DNA of 64,000 bases from Cryoendolithus antarcticus (taxonomy: Eukaryota; Ascomycota; Dothideomycetes; Cladosporiales; Cladosporiaceae): contig NAJO01000008.1 of the NCBI GenBank assembly GCA_002077065.1, positions 868,001 through 932,000 of the forward strand, in the 5' to 3' direction. Under the pieces are notes generated by a model that saw only the letters and a program-made list of their open reading frames with translations, searched no databases and was not told the DNA's origin. Position numbers and translations under genes: made by a program. This document shows, one piece after another, positions 30,499-40,269 of the stretch; position 1 is the stretch's first letter; each line of letters opens with the position of its first letter.

Positions 30499-33400
30499 TC
30501 AATCCAAGTCACTCTCACCTCCAATCCGAGGCGCAACCGGCACTCGGTCTCTCAGCCACCGCAACGTAGCTTCTGTACCCTTCTGCAGCACCAGATAACC
30601 AGGTACCCTGAACAGATTGCTCCCGACTTCGAAGTTCTTCAGACCTTCATCCCACAACAGTCCGATCTCCGCGGGTAATTGACTGAGACTATTCGACGCC
30701 AGATTGACCGTATGTAACCCTCGAAGTGCGTCGGCGGAGACAGAGTCAAATTTGTTGTCGCTGGCTAGCAAAGTCGTAAAAGACGGAAAGTATTCCCGAA
30801 GTCTAGGCAAGGGACCGTGGAGGCGATTGGCACTGACATCCAGACTCTGTAGGGAAGGAGCTTGTAGGTGCTCGAGTACATGTGCCAGAGTTCCGAGGCG
30901 TGTGGATCGAAGTCGAAGCTCGGTGAGATTGTGCATTTCGAGGGTCGCGAAGAGAATGCAAGTATCGAGTGGGTTGTTGGATAAATCCACAACCCGTAGA
31001 CCGCTGGCCATGGAGAGTGCAGTTGGTATGCGGGTGATCTTATTGCCCTGCAGGTTTATCTGTCGTACGGGACCAATCTCGCCAGTAAAGAAATCGTGAA
31101 GATTATCATTCACAGAAATGGTAAGGTCCTGATTGCTCAAGTCTAGGATCCCGTTCGGTTTCAGTGTCCATTTTCCAGAGCTGGGTCCACCTGAGAACGC
31201 GCGGCCGTTGACGATTTCTCCATCAGATGACGGACCTACTTCGTGATCTTCCAATACTTCAGGCTCCAATCGACTCAGTAGGTCCCGCTTGATGTCCGCA
31301 GCCGCCATGGTAAGGTACTTCTTATCTCGCAGCGGATTGGCGGACAAGATCAGTGTTGTCAGGTTCTCCATCTTCGCGACCTCGGGAGGTATCACCCGCA
31401 GATCGTTGTTGCTGAAGTTGACGTTCCGAAGCTCCTCGAGACTCGTGAAGCCAGCTGGGAGTTCTGTGACCTTGTTGTCACCCACATTGAGCGTCGTGAG
31501 TTCCGTCCAGTCCTGTACCGTTGGCAGTGCAGTGAGATGATTGTTGGTAACGTCCAGGCTTCTCAGCTGTGGGAGATGCACTGCCTCTGCGAATGTCAGA
31601 GCGGCCAGGGAATTGTTAGCAACGCTAAGTGATCGCAGAGAGGCATGCTCGCTTACGCCTCCAAGCGGGAATAGGCTACCGATGAGTGCGTTGCTGCTTG
31701 CATCTAGGTCCACCAAAGGCAGATCGTGCAGTGACTCCATTGGCAGTGTAGTCAGTTGATTACCAGCGAGGTTCAAGACCCGCAAGCTCTCGAGCTCTCG
31801 AAGGCTGTCTGGTAGTTCGAGAATCCGATTTGACTGGAGATCCAGCACCTCAAGCGACTTCAGTGAACCCAGAGAGACCGATAGATGGCCGGCTAGATTG
31901 TTGTGGCCCAGCTTTAGGTCTTTCAGTGTCGCCATTTCGGATATAATGGTGAACACTCCGTGATCTAGCTTATTGTGCGTAAGGTTGAGTGACGTAAGCC
32001 GCTCTAGTCGACGAAGGCCCAATGGTATTATCGAGAGGCTGTTGCCATGTAGATCGAGCGTTTCTAGGCCACCGAATTGGTTGCCTTGTGAGTCTTCATC
32101 ATTAATGTTGAATGCATCAGGAGCGATGTCTGGAAACACGCTATCATCAATCACTTCTAACTCATTGTCGGCTGCAATGAACTTGGTCAGGTCCACGACT
32201 TCAGCCCAATTCACCTTTGCAGCTTCCATACTATCAGGATCGAACATATGCATGACCTCGTCGGGGATGGCCTTGAGGCTCATCGCGGCTATGTTGAGTT
32301 TGCCCGTCATGCGGGCTCCATTGATCCGATTACGGAGCATGTGCTTTTCATCCTTCGGCGCATTGAAGGGGTTCGAGTCAAGTTCGGGCTCAAATGCAGC
32401 GTGTAATCCACTGGTCGCCCCTCCCGCAGCATCGTAAGAGGGAACTGCGTGCTTCCGCGCCGCTGCCTTTGCGGCTGCAATGTGTTGTCGAAGTGCGGCA
32501 GACGACTTTGCAGCATCTTCAGACTTACTGCTTACCTCGTCCGAGGACAATGCCGGCTGTTTCCTCACTGTTCGAGATGGCAGCGGTCGCGGTGCTTCCT
32601 CAGGGGGTGCAAATACATTGCCGAGACCAGGCCTCGGCTTCGTTGGACGTGCCGATAACGTTTTGCTTTTCTGTACCACAGGCTTCGATGGCGAGGAGAG
32701 AGCGGTACGTGGCATCGGCGGTGCTTGCGACGATTGCAGTGAGCCACTCATGGCTCGTCGCCCGCCATTTGGCGTGAAGCCAAACCCACTTATCGAAGTT
32801 CGAGAAGCTGACTTAGCACTGGCCGGCGCTTTCCTCAAAGTCGATACAGCAGGAGGCTTGACAGCCCTTCCGTCACTCGTACTTGGTCTGCTGCCGTTAC
32901 CGCTAGTACGGCTCATGGCAGAGCCCGGTCGCGGCGGAGGACCCATAGGACTTTCGATGGAGAAGAAGCTCGACCGCCGTCGTTCTTTCGGTGTCGTCGG
33001 TAAAGTTTGAAGGCTCTCGATGGTGCGATCCGACAGAGATGGCCTCGAGGACTTTTTCTGCCGTGGCGTGGGCGGTGCTGGGATTGGCTCGAGATGCTCT
33101 TCGAACTCATGCTCGTTGAAACCTTGTCGAGAAGCTGCTCGAAAGCCATTCAGAGAGCCTAGCTGGTCTGCGTGCTCTTCGACCTCGTGAGTAGTAGGAG
33201 GCAGTGGCCGTCGTGAGGGCGCTTGCAATCTCGACGTTGATCCAGTTGCTGCTCGAGGTGTAACCATAGACAGTGGCCGAGCGGGTCGGCTTGTCGCAGC
33301 CGCAGCCTGAGGCTCGTCTTTCGTCAACGATCGAATCGAACTCGTTGGCTTGGCCAGCGATCTCAAGGTACCGGGCGGAGCACTTGCGGTCGTACGACTG

Positions 33401-33537
33401 ATAGTCGTCAAAACATCGTGAGTCGACGTTGCTGGAGGGATCACTGACTTCTTTGTCAAAGCCGGCAGTCTGGTCGGTAGTCTCGTAGCCGGGCGAGGGA
33501 GTGACGAGACCTTGGTTCCCTCTCGGCCTTGGTCCAT
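30499..33537 (-). CDS. Large leucine-rich repeat protein (LRRC40-like)
   Basis: Single exon, 1012 residues. The first ~390 are Ser/Pro/Arg-rich and probably disordered, with polar motifs typical of phosphorylated scaffolds. About residues 420-1000 carry many 23-residue LRRs of the LxxLxLxxNxLxxLP type (LETLDLHGNSLSIIPLGL, LEVLDLQSNRILELPDSL, LRSLDVTNNHLTALP), split by a spacer around 730-790. The layout resembles LRRC40, which has two LRR blocks, plus a fungal N-terminal extension. Such proteins are binding scaffolds; no kinase or cyclase domain is present. Partner unknown. It ends with a conserved-looking LVLQKGTEATLRWLRDRVP. Confidence 0.88.
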   Translation of the reverse strand: MDQGREGTKVSSLPRPATRLPTRLPALTKKSVIPPATSTHDVLTTISRTTASAPPGTLRSLAKPTSSIRSLTKDEPQAAAATSRPARPLSMVTPRAATGSTSRLQAPSRRPLPPTTHEVEEHADQLGSLNGFRAASRQGFNEHEFEEHLEPIPAPPTPRQKKSSRPSLSDRTIESLQTLPTTPKERRRSSFFSIESPMGPPPRPGSAMSRTSGNGSRPSTSDGRAVKPPAVSTLRKAPASAKSASRTSISGFGFTPNGGRRAMSGSLQSSQAPPMPRTALSSPSKPVVQKSKTLSARPTKPRPGLGNVFAPPEEAPRPLPSRTVRKQPALSSDEVSSKSEDAAKSSAALRQHIAAAKAAARKHAVPSYDAAGGATSGLHAAFEPELDSNPFNAPKDEKHMLRNRINGARMTGKLNIAAMSLKAIPDEVMHMFDPDSMEAAKVNWAEVVDLTKFIAADNELEVIDDSVFPDIAPDAFNINDEDSQGNQFGGLETLDLHGNSLSIIPLGLRRLERLTSLNLTHNKLDHGVFTIISEMATLKDLKLGHNNLAGHLSVSLGSLKSLEVLDLQSNRILELPDSLRELESLRVLNLAGNQLTTLPMESLHDLPLVDLDASSNALIGSLFPLGGVSEHASLRSLSVANNSLAALTFAEAVHLPQLRSLDVTNNHLTALPTVQDWTELTTLNVGDNKVTELPAGFTSLEELRNVNFSNNDLRVIPPEVAKMENLTTLILSANPLRDKKYLTMAAADIKRDLLSRLEPEVLEDHEVGPSSDGEIVNGRAFSGGPSSGKWTLKPNGILDLSNQDLTISVNDNLHDFFTGEIGPVRQINLQGNKITRIPTALSMASGLRVVDLSNNPLDTCILFATLEMHNLTELRLRSTRLGTLAHVLEHLQAPSLQSLDVSANRLHGPLPRLREYFPSFTTLLASDNKFDSVSADALRGLHTVNLASNSLSQLPAEIGLLWDEGLKNFEVGSNLFRVPGYLVLQKGTEATLRWLRDRVPVAPRIGGESDLD

Positions 33538-33956
33538 TGTGCGTAGAGTTAGAGCTTGTTGCCGGATCTGGTTGACTGATTGGGCTCAGACGCTCACAGC
33601 CGCGTCGATCAATCGGGAACGCTCGGTGCATGTCCCAGTATGCACCTACTTCGACCCCCCAACATTGGCGTTGTTGTCGGCACGTCGTAGGGTTCGGGCC
33701 TTGCCGTAATCTCTTGCATGACAGGCGCGAATGCACGTGTCGCGCTTTCCATGGTTGCCGAGTGACCAGCCACCAAAACGACGTCTGTGCATGTTACCAA
33801 CCCCCACCTTGTCGCACCCATTCGGTCCTTGCTTTGCGACCTCACGGGCAATCGCCTCGCGCCTCGCTACATCCATATTACTCGCTATCGGTGTCGCGTA
33901 AACTTGCGGACTGTACTACATTGCTCCCACACGCAAGGCGACCCAGCGCCTGCAAC
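33538..33956. promoter_or_regulatory. Divergent promoter region between the LRR and coiled-coil genes
   Basis: 419 nt between two start codons pointing away from each other. A plus-strand frame runs open through part of it, continuous with the coiled-coil gene, but its translation is unlike protein and the ATG at 33957 is a better start. Confidence 0.45.
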
Positions 33957-35420
33957 ATGGACTCCCAAGGCGCACTCCCCGATATGGCCTGGACCGCAGC
34001 AGACGCACTCATCACACCGCAACCAAGCCACGCAGTCCTGCCGGGAGACGACGATGTTTCCACAGTAGCAAAGGTGCAAGCCGACCGCGTCAATACTGCG
34101 ACACACGGAGGCTTAACACCGCCCCCATCAACCCAGGTTCCAACCAACAACCATGCCAAATCTCGAACTCCGACGCCGACATACTCGCACATCTCCACTC
34201 CGCCGCCCACTGTCGATGTGTCGAGTCAAGCGAGCAATGCTCGAGTTGGCAATGGAACCGCACGCACCATGACAAACGAGCAGATCGAGGGTGCATCCGC
34301 TGAGGAGCTCAAGACGAAGGTTTCCGAGCTGCAAGCGGCATATCAGGAAGCGAAGATGTCTGCCGCACACTATCAGTTGCAGTACCAAATGCTAGCACAG
34401 GAGACTGCAGCTGCGGTCGAACGCATGGGAGTGGAGGCGCGCATGGCCGAGTACGAGAGCAAAGTTATCCAGGTTGCGGAACAGACGAGGAGAGCTGTTG
34501 GCATTGCACAGCCGGCCCGCCCACAGGATGGCACGATTCCGGTGCAAAAGGACTTGTATCAGCGCATGTGCCTTCAGATCCAGCACTTGAATGAACGCAA
34601 TGCTCACCTCGAGTCCGAGCAGCGCGTTCAGGCCAAGACTGTGGCACGGCAGGAAGATGAGATCGCCAGTCTCTCCGATAGAGTGATCCTTATGCGCGAC
34701 CGTATCCGCGAGAACCGCGAACATCAGACACGTCATCGTCTCGGGACAGATAGCAGGCAAGTGACTGCTACTCCGCGCTCAGTCTACAGCACTCCACGAC
34801 GTCCAGTAGACCAGGCCCAACCATTCGCTGCCCTACTGCAAGCTTCAGAGATGGCTAGTCAAGAGGCCTCGACCGGACGCTCTACCGCAAAGCGTGGTAG
34901 CCACACTCGCAACGTGCACTCCATGTCGAGCCTCCCAGCAACACCAAGCCGCGCCACAAAGCAACCGCCTCTCTTCCAGACTCCGAGCGGCCGCCAACAA
35001 CCCATGAAAGTCCCCGCCACAGCTCCAGTCCACAGAACTCTCTACGCCCAGCAACCCATCGTCCCGCACACCGCCGGCCCACAATCCGAAGGCACAGTCT
35101 CAGCCTCCGACAACGACGACTCCGAAGCCGAGACCGAGATTCTCGAACCAGACGCCATCACCGAGTCTCAAGCCACTCGCGTAGCGTCACAGATGCTACG
35201 CTCTAGTCAGGAAATGCATCACGGTGATATGAACATAGATGACGGCACGACAGGGAGGCAAGGTACGAAGACGAGTAATGTACGGCAGACGAAGCTGTTC
35301 GGGCAGGTGAGGAAGCCTGGAATCGTAAGGGCTGGGGCAGATGAAGAGGAGAGGCCTGTGAAGAGGCGAGGGAGGGTTGGCGAGGGTGTTGGTTTAGGGA
35401 TCGCTGGGCTGAGAGGGTAG
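33957..35420 (+). CDS. Coiled-coil protein, unrecognised
   Basis: Single exon, 487 residues from MDSQGALPDMAW; the same frame is open for 327 nt upstream, but that part is compositionally non-coding. Residues ~105-260 form a coiled coil interrupted by a Pro/Gly turn (EELKTKVSELQAAYQEAKM; KTVARQEDEIASLSDRVILM). Flanking regions are Thr/Pro-rich with several TP sites (RTPTPTYS, TPRSVYSTPRRP) suggesting proline-directed phosphorylation. The C-terminus has RQTKLFGQVRKPG, slightly like a degenerate PCNA-interacting (PIP) box, and a basic KRRGR patch, so a nuclear role is possible. I do not recognise the family. Confidence 0.78.
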   Translation: MDSQGALPDMAWTAADALITPQPSHAVLPGDDDVSTVAKVQADRVNTATHGGLTPPPSTQVPTNNHAKSRTPTPTYSHISTPPPTVDVSSQASNARVGNGTARTMTNEQIEGASAEELKTKVSELQAAYQEAKMSAAHYQLQYQMLAQETAAAVERMGVEARMAEYESKVIQVAEQTRRAVGIAQPARPQDGTIPVQKDLYQRMCLQIQHLNERNAHLESEQRVQAKTVARQEDEIASLSDRVILMRDRIRENREHQTRHRLGTDSRQVTATPRSVYSTPRRPVDQAQPFAALLQASEMASQEASTGRSTAKRGSHTRNVHSMSSLPATPSRATKQPPLFQTPSGRQQPMKVPATAPVHRTLYAQQPIVPHTAGPQSEGTVSASDNDDSEAETEILEPDAITESQATRVASQMLRSSQEMHHGDMNIDDGTTGRQGTKTSNVRQTKLFGQVRKPGIVRAGADEEERPVKRRGRVGEGVGLGIAGLRG

Positions 35421-35970
35421 GAGGCCCTTGGATGGGAATGTCATGGGAACGTTTGGAGTGATGCGGATGAGACATGTTTGGGCTGGAGCGATGACTGTAT
35501 AGTGTAACGAGATCGGAAGATAGGGTATTGACACCACTCTGTGAGCCCAAAGTTTTGGCCCAATGTCTCAATGCGACGTGGACTCACATCTGCGCTGTTG
35601 TGCAATCTTTGCCTACGAATGGAAACACTGGTGAGAGATCTCCATGAGGTACAGACGAGACGACTTTTCCATCTCGCGTATCACGAACTCCCCAGTCGCT
35701 TGACGTCCCTTGAGGATCTTGCACCGGCCTGGACTCGATTTCGCCCTTTTGCGAACAAAGGAGACCTGTCAAGGAATTCGACGATCGAATGCGCACAGAC
35801 ACAATACTCGATACCACACAAAGCAGGATAGATTCACAAAGAGCTCTCGAACATTGCGTGGCTGCAAATGGCCATATGCCCATCCTTCCATACTTCGAAA
35901 CCGTCCTGCCATTCTGCAAACTTCCTCCCCCAAGTAGCCCGAGTCGCACGCCAGCTTAGACATCGCAACC
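35421..35970. other. Intergenic region, no gene seen
   Basis: 550 nt with short overlapping frames on both strands and no domain content. Holds the terminator of the coiled-coil gene and the promoter of the HPD-motif gene. Confidence 0.5.
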
Positions 35971-37563
35971 ATGTCAGACCCACTCATGGCGGACTTGAAT
36001 AGATTAGGCTTCCAATCCAGGATCCTGCCAATGCCAGCGCCTCTCACAGACGCCTTCGACGAAGCCAACGCCTGCTGGGATCTCAAGGACGAAGCCGATG
36101 CCGCCCTCGCAGACGCCGAGATCGTATACAACAAGGCCTTGCAAGACTATGAAGAAGCGGTCCGCTTATGGGCCGATGCTCACGTCGATATACAGATGCG
36201 TGAGGAGAGGGAGTACGTGACCATGGGCGAAGACATCGCGCGCTGGAATGCCAGGCACTGGATCCCAGGCCTTATGCAGGATGAAGTCGCGATGTGGCGC
36301 GCCGAGGTGGCGCTGAGGGCGTCGGTGCGTGAGGTCGAAGCTGCGGATCAGAAGGTGCTGAGATTGGGTAAGAAGTGTGCTTGGGCTAATGAGAGGTTTG
36401 AGAGGTGGTATCAGCCTTATATGGTGGCGGAGCGGAGGGCGCAGGAGATCAGAGCGCAAGACGAGGGGGCCCAGCATGAGCTGTATGAGCAGCGTGAAGA
36501 AGAAATTGGAGAGAGCGCGGCGGATCGCGAAGCTGCGCAGAGGAAGCAGGATGCTGAATGGGAGAGGTACGAGAGGGAGGCACCTGAGAGGGAGCGGCAG
36601 TTGAAGCAGTGGTTGGCAGAAAGGAAAGCTGCCTTGGAAAGGGGGGAAACTAGTTTTGATGAGCCCGAGGAGAGCAGTGCTGATGAGGCGGAGGAAATGA
36701 GTGATGATGAGATGGAGGAACAGAGTGCTGATGAGGCGGAGGAAATGCGTGACGATGAGATGGAGGAACAGAGTGCTGATGCGGAGGATGAAGTGAGAGC
36801 TCAGGGGGCGGAGACTGATCGAGCTAGTCGCGCGGCTGTGTGGGAGGACTTCCAGCAGCAGCACTTGGACGGAAGGAGACGTTATGAGGCGTTAGCGGCG
36901 AAGGCTCAACAGATGGCTGCGCAGGCTCAGCAGGAGGAAAGGGAGACAGAGGCGGCGTTCAAGGCGGAATCCGAAGCTGCCTGGGAGAAGCTGCAGGAGC
37001 GGGAACGGGCTGAGTCCGAGAGGAAAGCGAGGGAGGACCAACAAGGTGGCGGTCCACCTTCTCCTCCTCCTTCCCCTCCGCCGCCTCCTCCTCGCGATCC
37101 TGGCGCGGAAGCCAGGAGGCATGAACGCGAGGCAAGGAGAGCCAAGTTCGCCGCTGGATTCAACCGCGCCAATGCCAAGTGGCAGAACACATCTGCTCCC
37201 GTCTCGGATCCGGTCCAGCACTGGTACACGTACGCCCAACGTGCGCTCGCCAACTACAGTCAGCTCACAGCCTTTCCAGCTCCACCGGTCATTGTCCGCT
37301 GCTCGAGCATGGCATGCGCGTCCAGTGGCCACACGCTGCAGGCATGTGAGTGTAATGTTCGTGCTACGTTGGAGAGACTGAACGTCGACCAGCTGAGCAG
37401 AGTGCGAAGGAGCTTCCATCCGGACAGGTTCAGCGCGTGTGCGCCTGCCTTGAGGCCACAATTTCAGCAGATGGCGAGAGAGATATTCGTTGTTGCGAAT
37501 ACCTTGTATCGTGGACGCACGCGTCGGCCGAGCGTGTGGCATGCGGATCCTGAGAAGAAGTGA
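35971..37563 (+). CDS. Charged coiled-coil protein with C-terminal J-like HPD segment
   Basis: Single exon, 530 residues. Residues ~25-215 are helical, rich in Ala/Glu/Trp (VRLWADAHVDIQMREEREYV; WERYEREAPERERQLKQWLA). An acidic block at ~236-275 contains a 16-residue tandem repeat, followed by a Glu/Gln/Ala helix and a Pro run (PPSPPPSPPPPPP). The last ~120 residues look folded: WYTYAQRALANYSQL, a Cys cluster (CSSMACASSGHTLQACEC), then LSRVRRSFHPDRFSACAP and a helix FQQMAREIFVVANTLY. The HPD at 483-485 preceded by a basic helix and followed by a helix is the layout of a J domain's core, although helix I is not obvious. It may be a divergent Hsp70 co-chaperone; this is inference. Confidence 0.78.
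   Translation: MSDPLMADLNRLGFQSRILPMPAPLTDAFDEANACWDLKDEADAALADAEIVYNKALQDYEEAVRLWADAHVDIQMREEREYVTMGEDIARWNARHWIPGLMQDEVAMWRAEVALRASVREVEAADQKVLRLGKKCAWANERFERWYQPYMVAERRAQEIRAQDEGAQHELYEQREEEIGESAADREAAQRKQDAEWERYEREAPERERQLKQWLAERKAALERGETSFDEPEESSADEAEEMSDDEMEEQSADEAEEMRDDEMEEQSADAEDEVRAQGAETDRASRAAVWEDFQQQHLDGRRRYEALAAKAQQMAAQAQQEERETEAAFKAESEAAWEKLQERERAESERKAREDQQGGGPPSPPPSPPPPPPRDPGAEARRHEREARRAKFAAGFNRANAKWQNTSAPVSDPVQHWYTYAQRALANYSQLTAFPAPPVIVRCSSMACASSGHTLQACECNVRATLERLNVDQLSRVRRSFHPDRFSACAPALRPQFQQMAREIFVVANTLYRGRTRRPSVWHADPEKK
36676..36789 (+). repeat. 48-bp in-frame tandem repeat, about 2.4 copies
   Basis: Two near-identical 48-bp units (36676-36723 and 36724-36771) and a partial third encode SADEAEEMSDDEMEEQ, SADEAEEMRDDEMEEQ and SADAEDE. 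The near-identity at DNA level suggests recent slippage or unequal exchange, and copy number may differ between strains. Confidence 0.85.
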
Positions 37564-38138
37564 GGGGATCCAGGAGTAGATTGTTTCCTTGTAACCATTG
37601 CTCTACATAGCCTGAAGATTAACCGGACTGACTTACAATGCCTGATATTGATCGTTTCAACGTTAGCATGCAGGTCGAGGCTGCAGACCGGTTACATGGC
37701 CATATAAGCGTGCTCAGGTGGCTGCCAGGCTGGAGTCGCACCGCACAACACCATCAACTAGATGCGCAGAAACCATCACTGGGTTGCACGTCTCAAGTTC
37801 GAATGCCATTTTGCGGTTATCTTACACTCGTTGGTAGGTGCAATGACGGTGGAAGTGCGCTCTTGAGTCGAGGTGAAGTCACTCGACCAGACGCGCTGGC
37901 GAGGGAAGAACGATCTCCCGAACCAGCTTGCCGAGCTCTCTCTCGAGCGATCTCGCTCCACATCTCCAACATCAGCATCTCGCGTGCACGGTGACATTGG
38001 CGACAATATGTCGGAAGCATGAACGGCGAAAGGTAGCGTACTGTCTCTCACCTCCTTCTCCAACTTCCTCCCCTCCGTCCGCCAAGATCTCCGCCATATA
38101 TCTCCTTCGACCGTCGCCCCGAGAAGCTCTAATTCACA
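37564..38138. other. Intergenic region, thiolase promoter, no gene seen
   Basis: 575 nt. A minus-strand frame overlapping the thiolase 5' end is a shadow of the coding strand. The ~100 nt before 38139 are pyrimidine-rich leader-like sequence. Confidence 0.5.
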
Positions 38139-39377
38139 ATGTCCGCCCTCCAGAAAGGGACCCGCGCAATCCTCTCCAAATCCCCCAACGACGTCGTCTT
38201 CCTCTCCGCCCTCCGCACACCTGTCACACGAGCGAAGAAAGGCGGTCTGAAAGACACCTACGACCACGAGCTCCTCGCGACTGTCCTCCGCGCAACCCTA
38301 GCCGCAACGCCAAACCTCGATCCTTCAGCAATCCAAGATGTGCACATCGGCACAGTGCTGTCAGAATTGGGAGGGAGTAAAGCTGGACGTATGGCTTCCC
38401 TCCACGCCGGAATTTCAGATACAGCAGCCTTCCAGACTGTGAACAGAGCTTGTTCGTCTGGCCTTTCGGCGATCACTGGAGTTGCGCACGCGATCGCAAC
38501 GGGAACGATAGACGTCGGCATTGGAGGCGGGATGGAGAGCATGACGCGTAATTATGGCAGTAGGGCTATACCCACGCAACTCTGGGAGGGTCTGAAGGAG
38601 AGTCCGAATCAGGATGCGAGAGATTGCATCATGAGCATGGGGATCACAGCTGAGAACGTTGCGGAGCGGTATGGTGTCAACCGGGCAGATCAGGATGCAT
38701 TCGCCGCAAAATCACATCAGAAAGCAGCGAAAGCGAGGAAAGATGGCTTGTTCAAGGGCGAGATTGTACCCGTGACTACGAAGACAGTACTGGATCCTGA
38801 GAAGCCGGATATGACCGAGGAGATTACGATATCTGAGGACGATGGCATTAGGCCTACCAGTACCCCAGAAAGCTTGGCGAAGATGAAGCCTGCGTTCAAG
38901 CCTGATGGTGGCTCGACAGCTGGGAACAGTAGCCAGGTCAGCGACGGCGCAGCTGCGGCGTTGATGATGCGGCGGAGTACTGCGACTGCGCTCGGGCTCG
39001 AGAAGAACATCATCGGTAAATGGGCGGGTACGCAAGTCGTGGGCTGCAAGCCGGATGAGATGGGTATTGGGCCTGCGGTTGCGATTCCGAAGCTGCTGGA
39101 ATTTACTGGTGTGTCGGCGTCCGAGATCGGGATCTGGGAGATCAACGAGGCGTTTGCCAGTCAGGCCATATATTGTGTGCGGAAGCTGGGTATCGATGAG
39201 GAGAAGGTAAATCCCAAGGGTGGTGCGATTGCGCTTGGTCATCCGCTTGGAGCTACCGGAGCGAGACAGCTGGCGACTCTGCTTCCTGAGATGGAGAGGC
39301 AGGGCCAGCAGCTCGGTGTGGTGAGCATGTGCATAGGCACGGGCATGGGTATGGCGAGTTTGATCGTTCGCGAGTAG
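38139..39377 (+). CDS. 3-ketoacyl-CoA thiolase (acetyl-CoA C-acyltransferase)
   Basis: Single exon, 412 residues, normal thiolase length. Active-site Cys105 is in VNRACSSGLSAITG; the other signatures are WEINEAFASQAIYC, the His in GGAIALGHPLGATGARQL, and the second catalytic Cys398 in SMCIGTGMGMA. It cleaves 3-ketoacyl-CoA with CoA to acetyl-CoA and a shortened acyl-CoA, the last step of beta-oxidation. SALRTPVTRAKKGGLKDTY places it with the fungal peroxisomal-type (Pot1/Fox3) enzymes. The N-terminus lacks a textbook PTS2 nonapeptide, and the C-terminal LIVRE is not a PTS1, so location (peroxisome by piggy-back or divergent signal, mitochondrion, or cytosol) is unsettled. Confidence 0.93.
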   Translation: MSALQKGTRAILSKSPNDVVFLSALRTPVTRAKKGGLKDTYDHELLATVLRATLAATPNLDPSAIQDVHIGTVLSELGGSKAGRMASLHAGISDTAAFQTVNRACSSGLSAITGVAHAIATGTIDVGIGGGMESMTRNYGSRAIPTQLWEGLKESPNQDARDCIMSMGITAENVAERYGVNRADQDAFAAKSHQKAAKARKDGLFKGEIVPVTTKTVLDPEKPDMTEEITISEDDGIRPTSTPESLAKMKPAFKPDGGSTAGNSSQVSDGAAAALMMRRSTATALGLEKNIIGKWAGTQVVGCKPDEMGIGPAVAIPKLLEFTGVSASEIGIWEINEAFASQAIYCVRKLGIDEEKVNPKGGAIALGHPLGATGARQLATLLPEMERQGQQLGVVSMCIGTGMGMASLIVRE

Positions 39378-39405
39378 GGTGGTGTAGAGACTTGTACACA
39401 TATGT

Positions 39406-40077
39406 TCACCCGTTGTCGGACACTTTACCTTTCTTCTTGCCCTTCTTCGCGAGTAGCTCGTCCAGGTAGCTTGCCGGTCGAGCCTTACGAGGTTTCGCGA
39501 TCTCCTTGCTGGGAGCTGCAGTCTCTTCCTCAGCGGCCATAACCACAGTGCTCGTAGACTCGACCTCTGCTCCGGCTCTTTTCAAATCCGTCTTCACCGC
39601 TGGCCGAGCGAGCTTCTTTGTTCTGAACGAAGATCCACGTCCTTCTTCCTCATCCTCACTCTCCTCCGCCACGACTCCAGCCTTCCGCTTCACTACAGGC
39701 TTCGCGACAGGTGCTACAGCTTCACCGGCGCCCTTCTCCCCCTTAGCCTTGGCCTGCCTCTTCTTATGCTCTCCCGCATCCTTCTTCCCGAGTAGACGCT
39801 CAAGTAGTTGATCATCAGTATTTACGGGCTTGCCGCTCATCAGACCTTCAGGAAGGTCTGGGTCATTCACGTCTTTGGCGTTGTGTAGCCCAGTGACATC
39901 GCCTAGACTCGCTAGGAAGATCTTCGTCTCATTATCTTCTGCTGCATCGTGTGAAGCGAGCACGGGAGCACCGCCAAAACTTGACTCCAGCAAGCGTAGC
40001 TTTGCTGCGACCCCGACTGATTGCCTGGCTGTGAAAGCCTCTGCCACACCAGCACTCTCGGGGATTTTTGGCTTCAT
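39406..40077 (-). CDS. Lys/Ala-rich basic protein, possibly nucleolar
   Basis: Single exon, 223 residues, first ATG at 40077 (MKPKIPESAGVAEAFTARQS). The N-terminal ~75 residues look ordered (VGVAAKLRLLESSFGGAPVL; NETKIFLASLGDVTGL). The rest is Lys/Glu/Ala-rich with a casein-kinase-like acidic patch (EESEDEEEGRGSS) and a conserved-looking end, KARPASYLDELLAKKGKKKG. The SYLDELL-plus-basic-tail ending is reminiscent of small fungal nucleolar proteins such as Nop19, but identity is not established. It faces the succinyl-CoA ligase gene across 192 nt and ends 28 nt from the thiolase stop, tail to tail. Confidence 0.72.
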   Translation of the reverse strand: MKPKIPESAGVAEAFTARQSVGVAAKLRLLESSFGGAPVLASHDAAEDNETKIFLASLGDVTGLHNAKDVNDPDLPEGLMSGKPVNTDDQLLERLLGKKDAGEHKKRQAKAKGEKGAGEAVAPVAKPVVKRKAGVVAEESEDEEEGRGSSFRTKKLARPAVKTDLKRAGAEVESTSTVVMAAEEETAAPSKEIAKPRKARPASYLDELLAKKGKKKGKVSDNG

Positions 40078-40269
40078 GCTGTGCGGCAATTGGTATGAGC
40101 ATGTTGAACATAGCCATTAAAATATGATTAATACTCGACTTGCACATGTGTCTGCCGGGCCATCCCGTAATGCCTCCGAATGACCTCCGAAGCTTGGAGC
40201 TCCAGCTTCGAGAACAAATCAAGAGGACTGCATCTCTTCAGACAGACACACAACGGACTAGTCGCCGTC

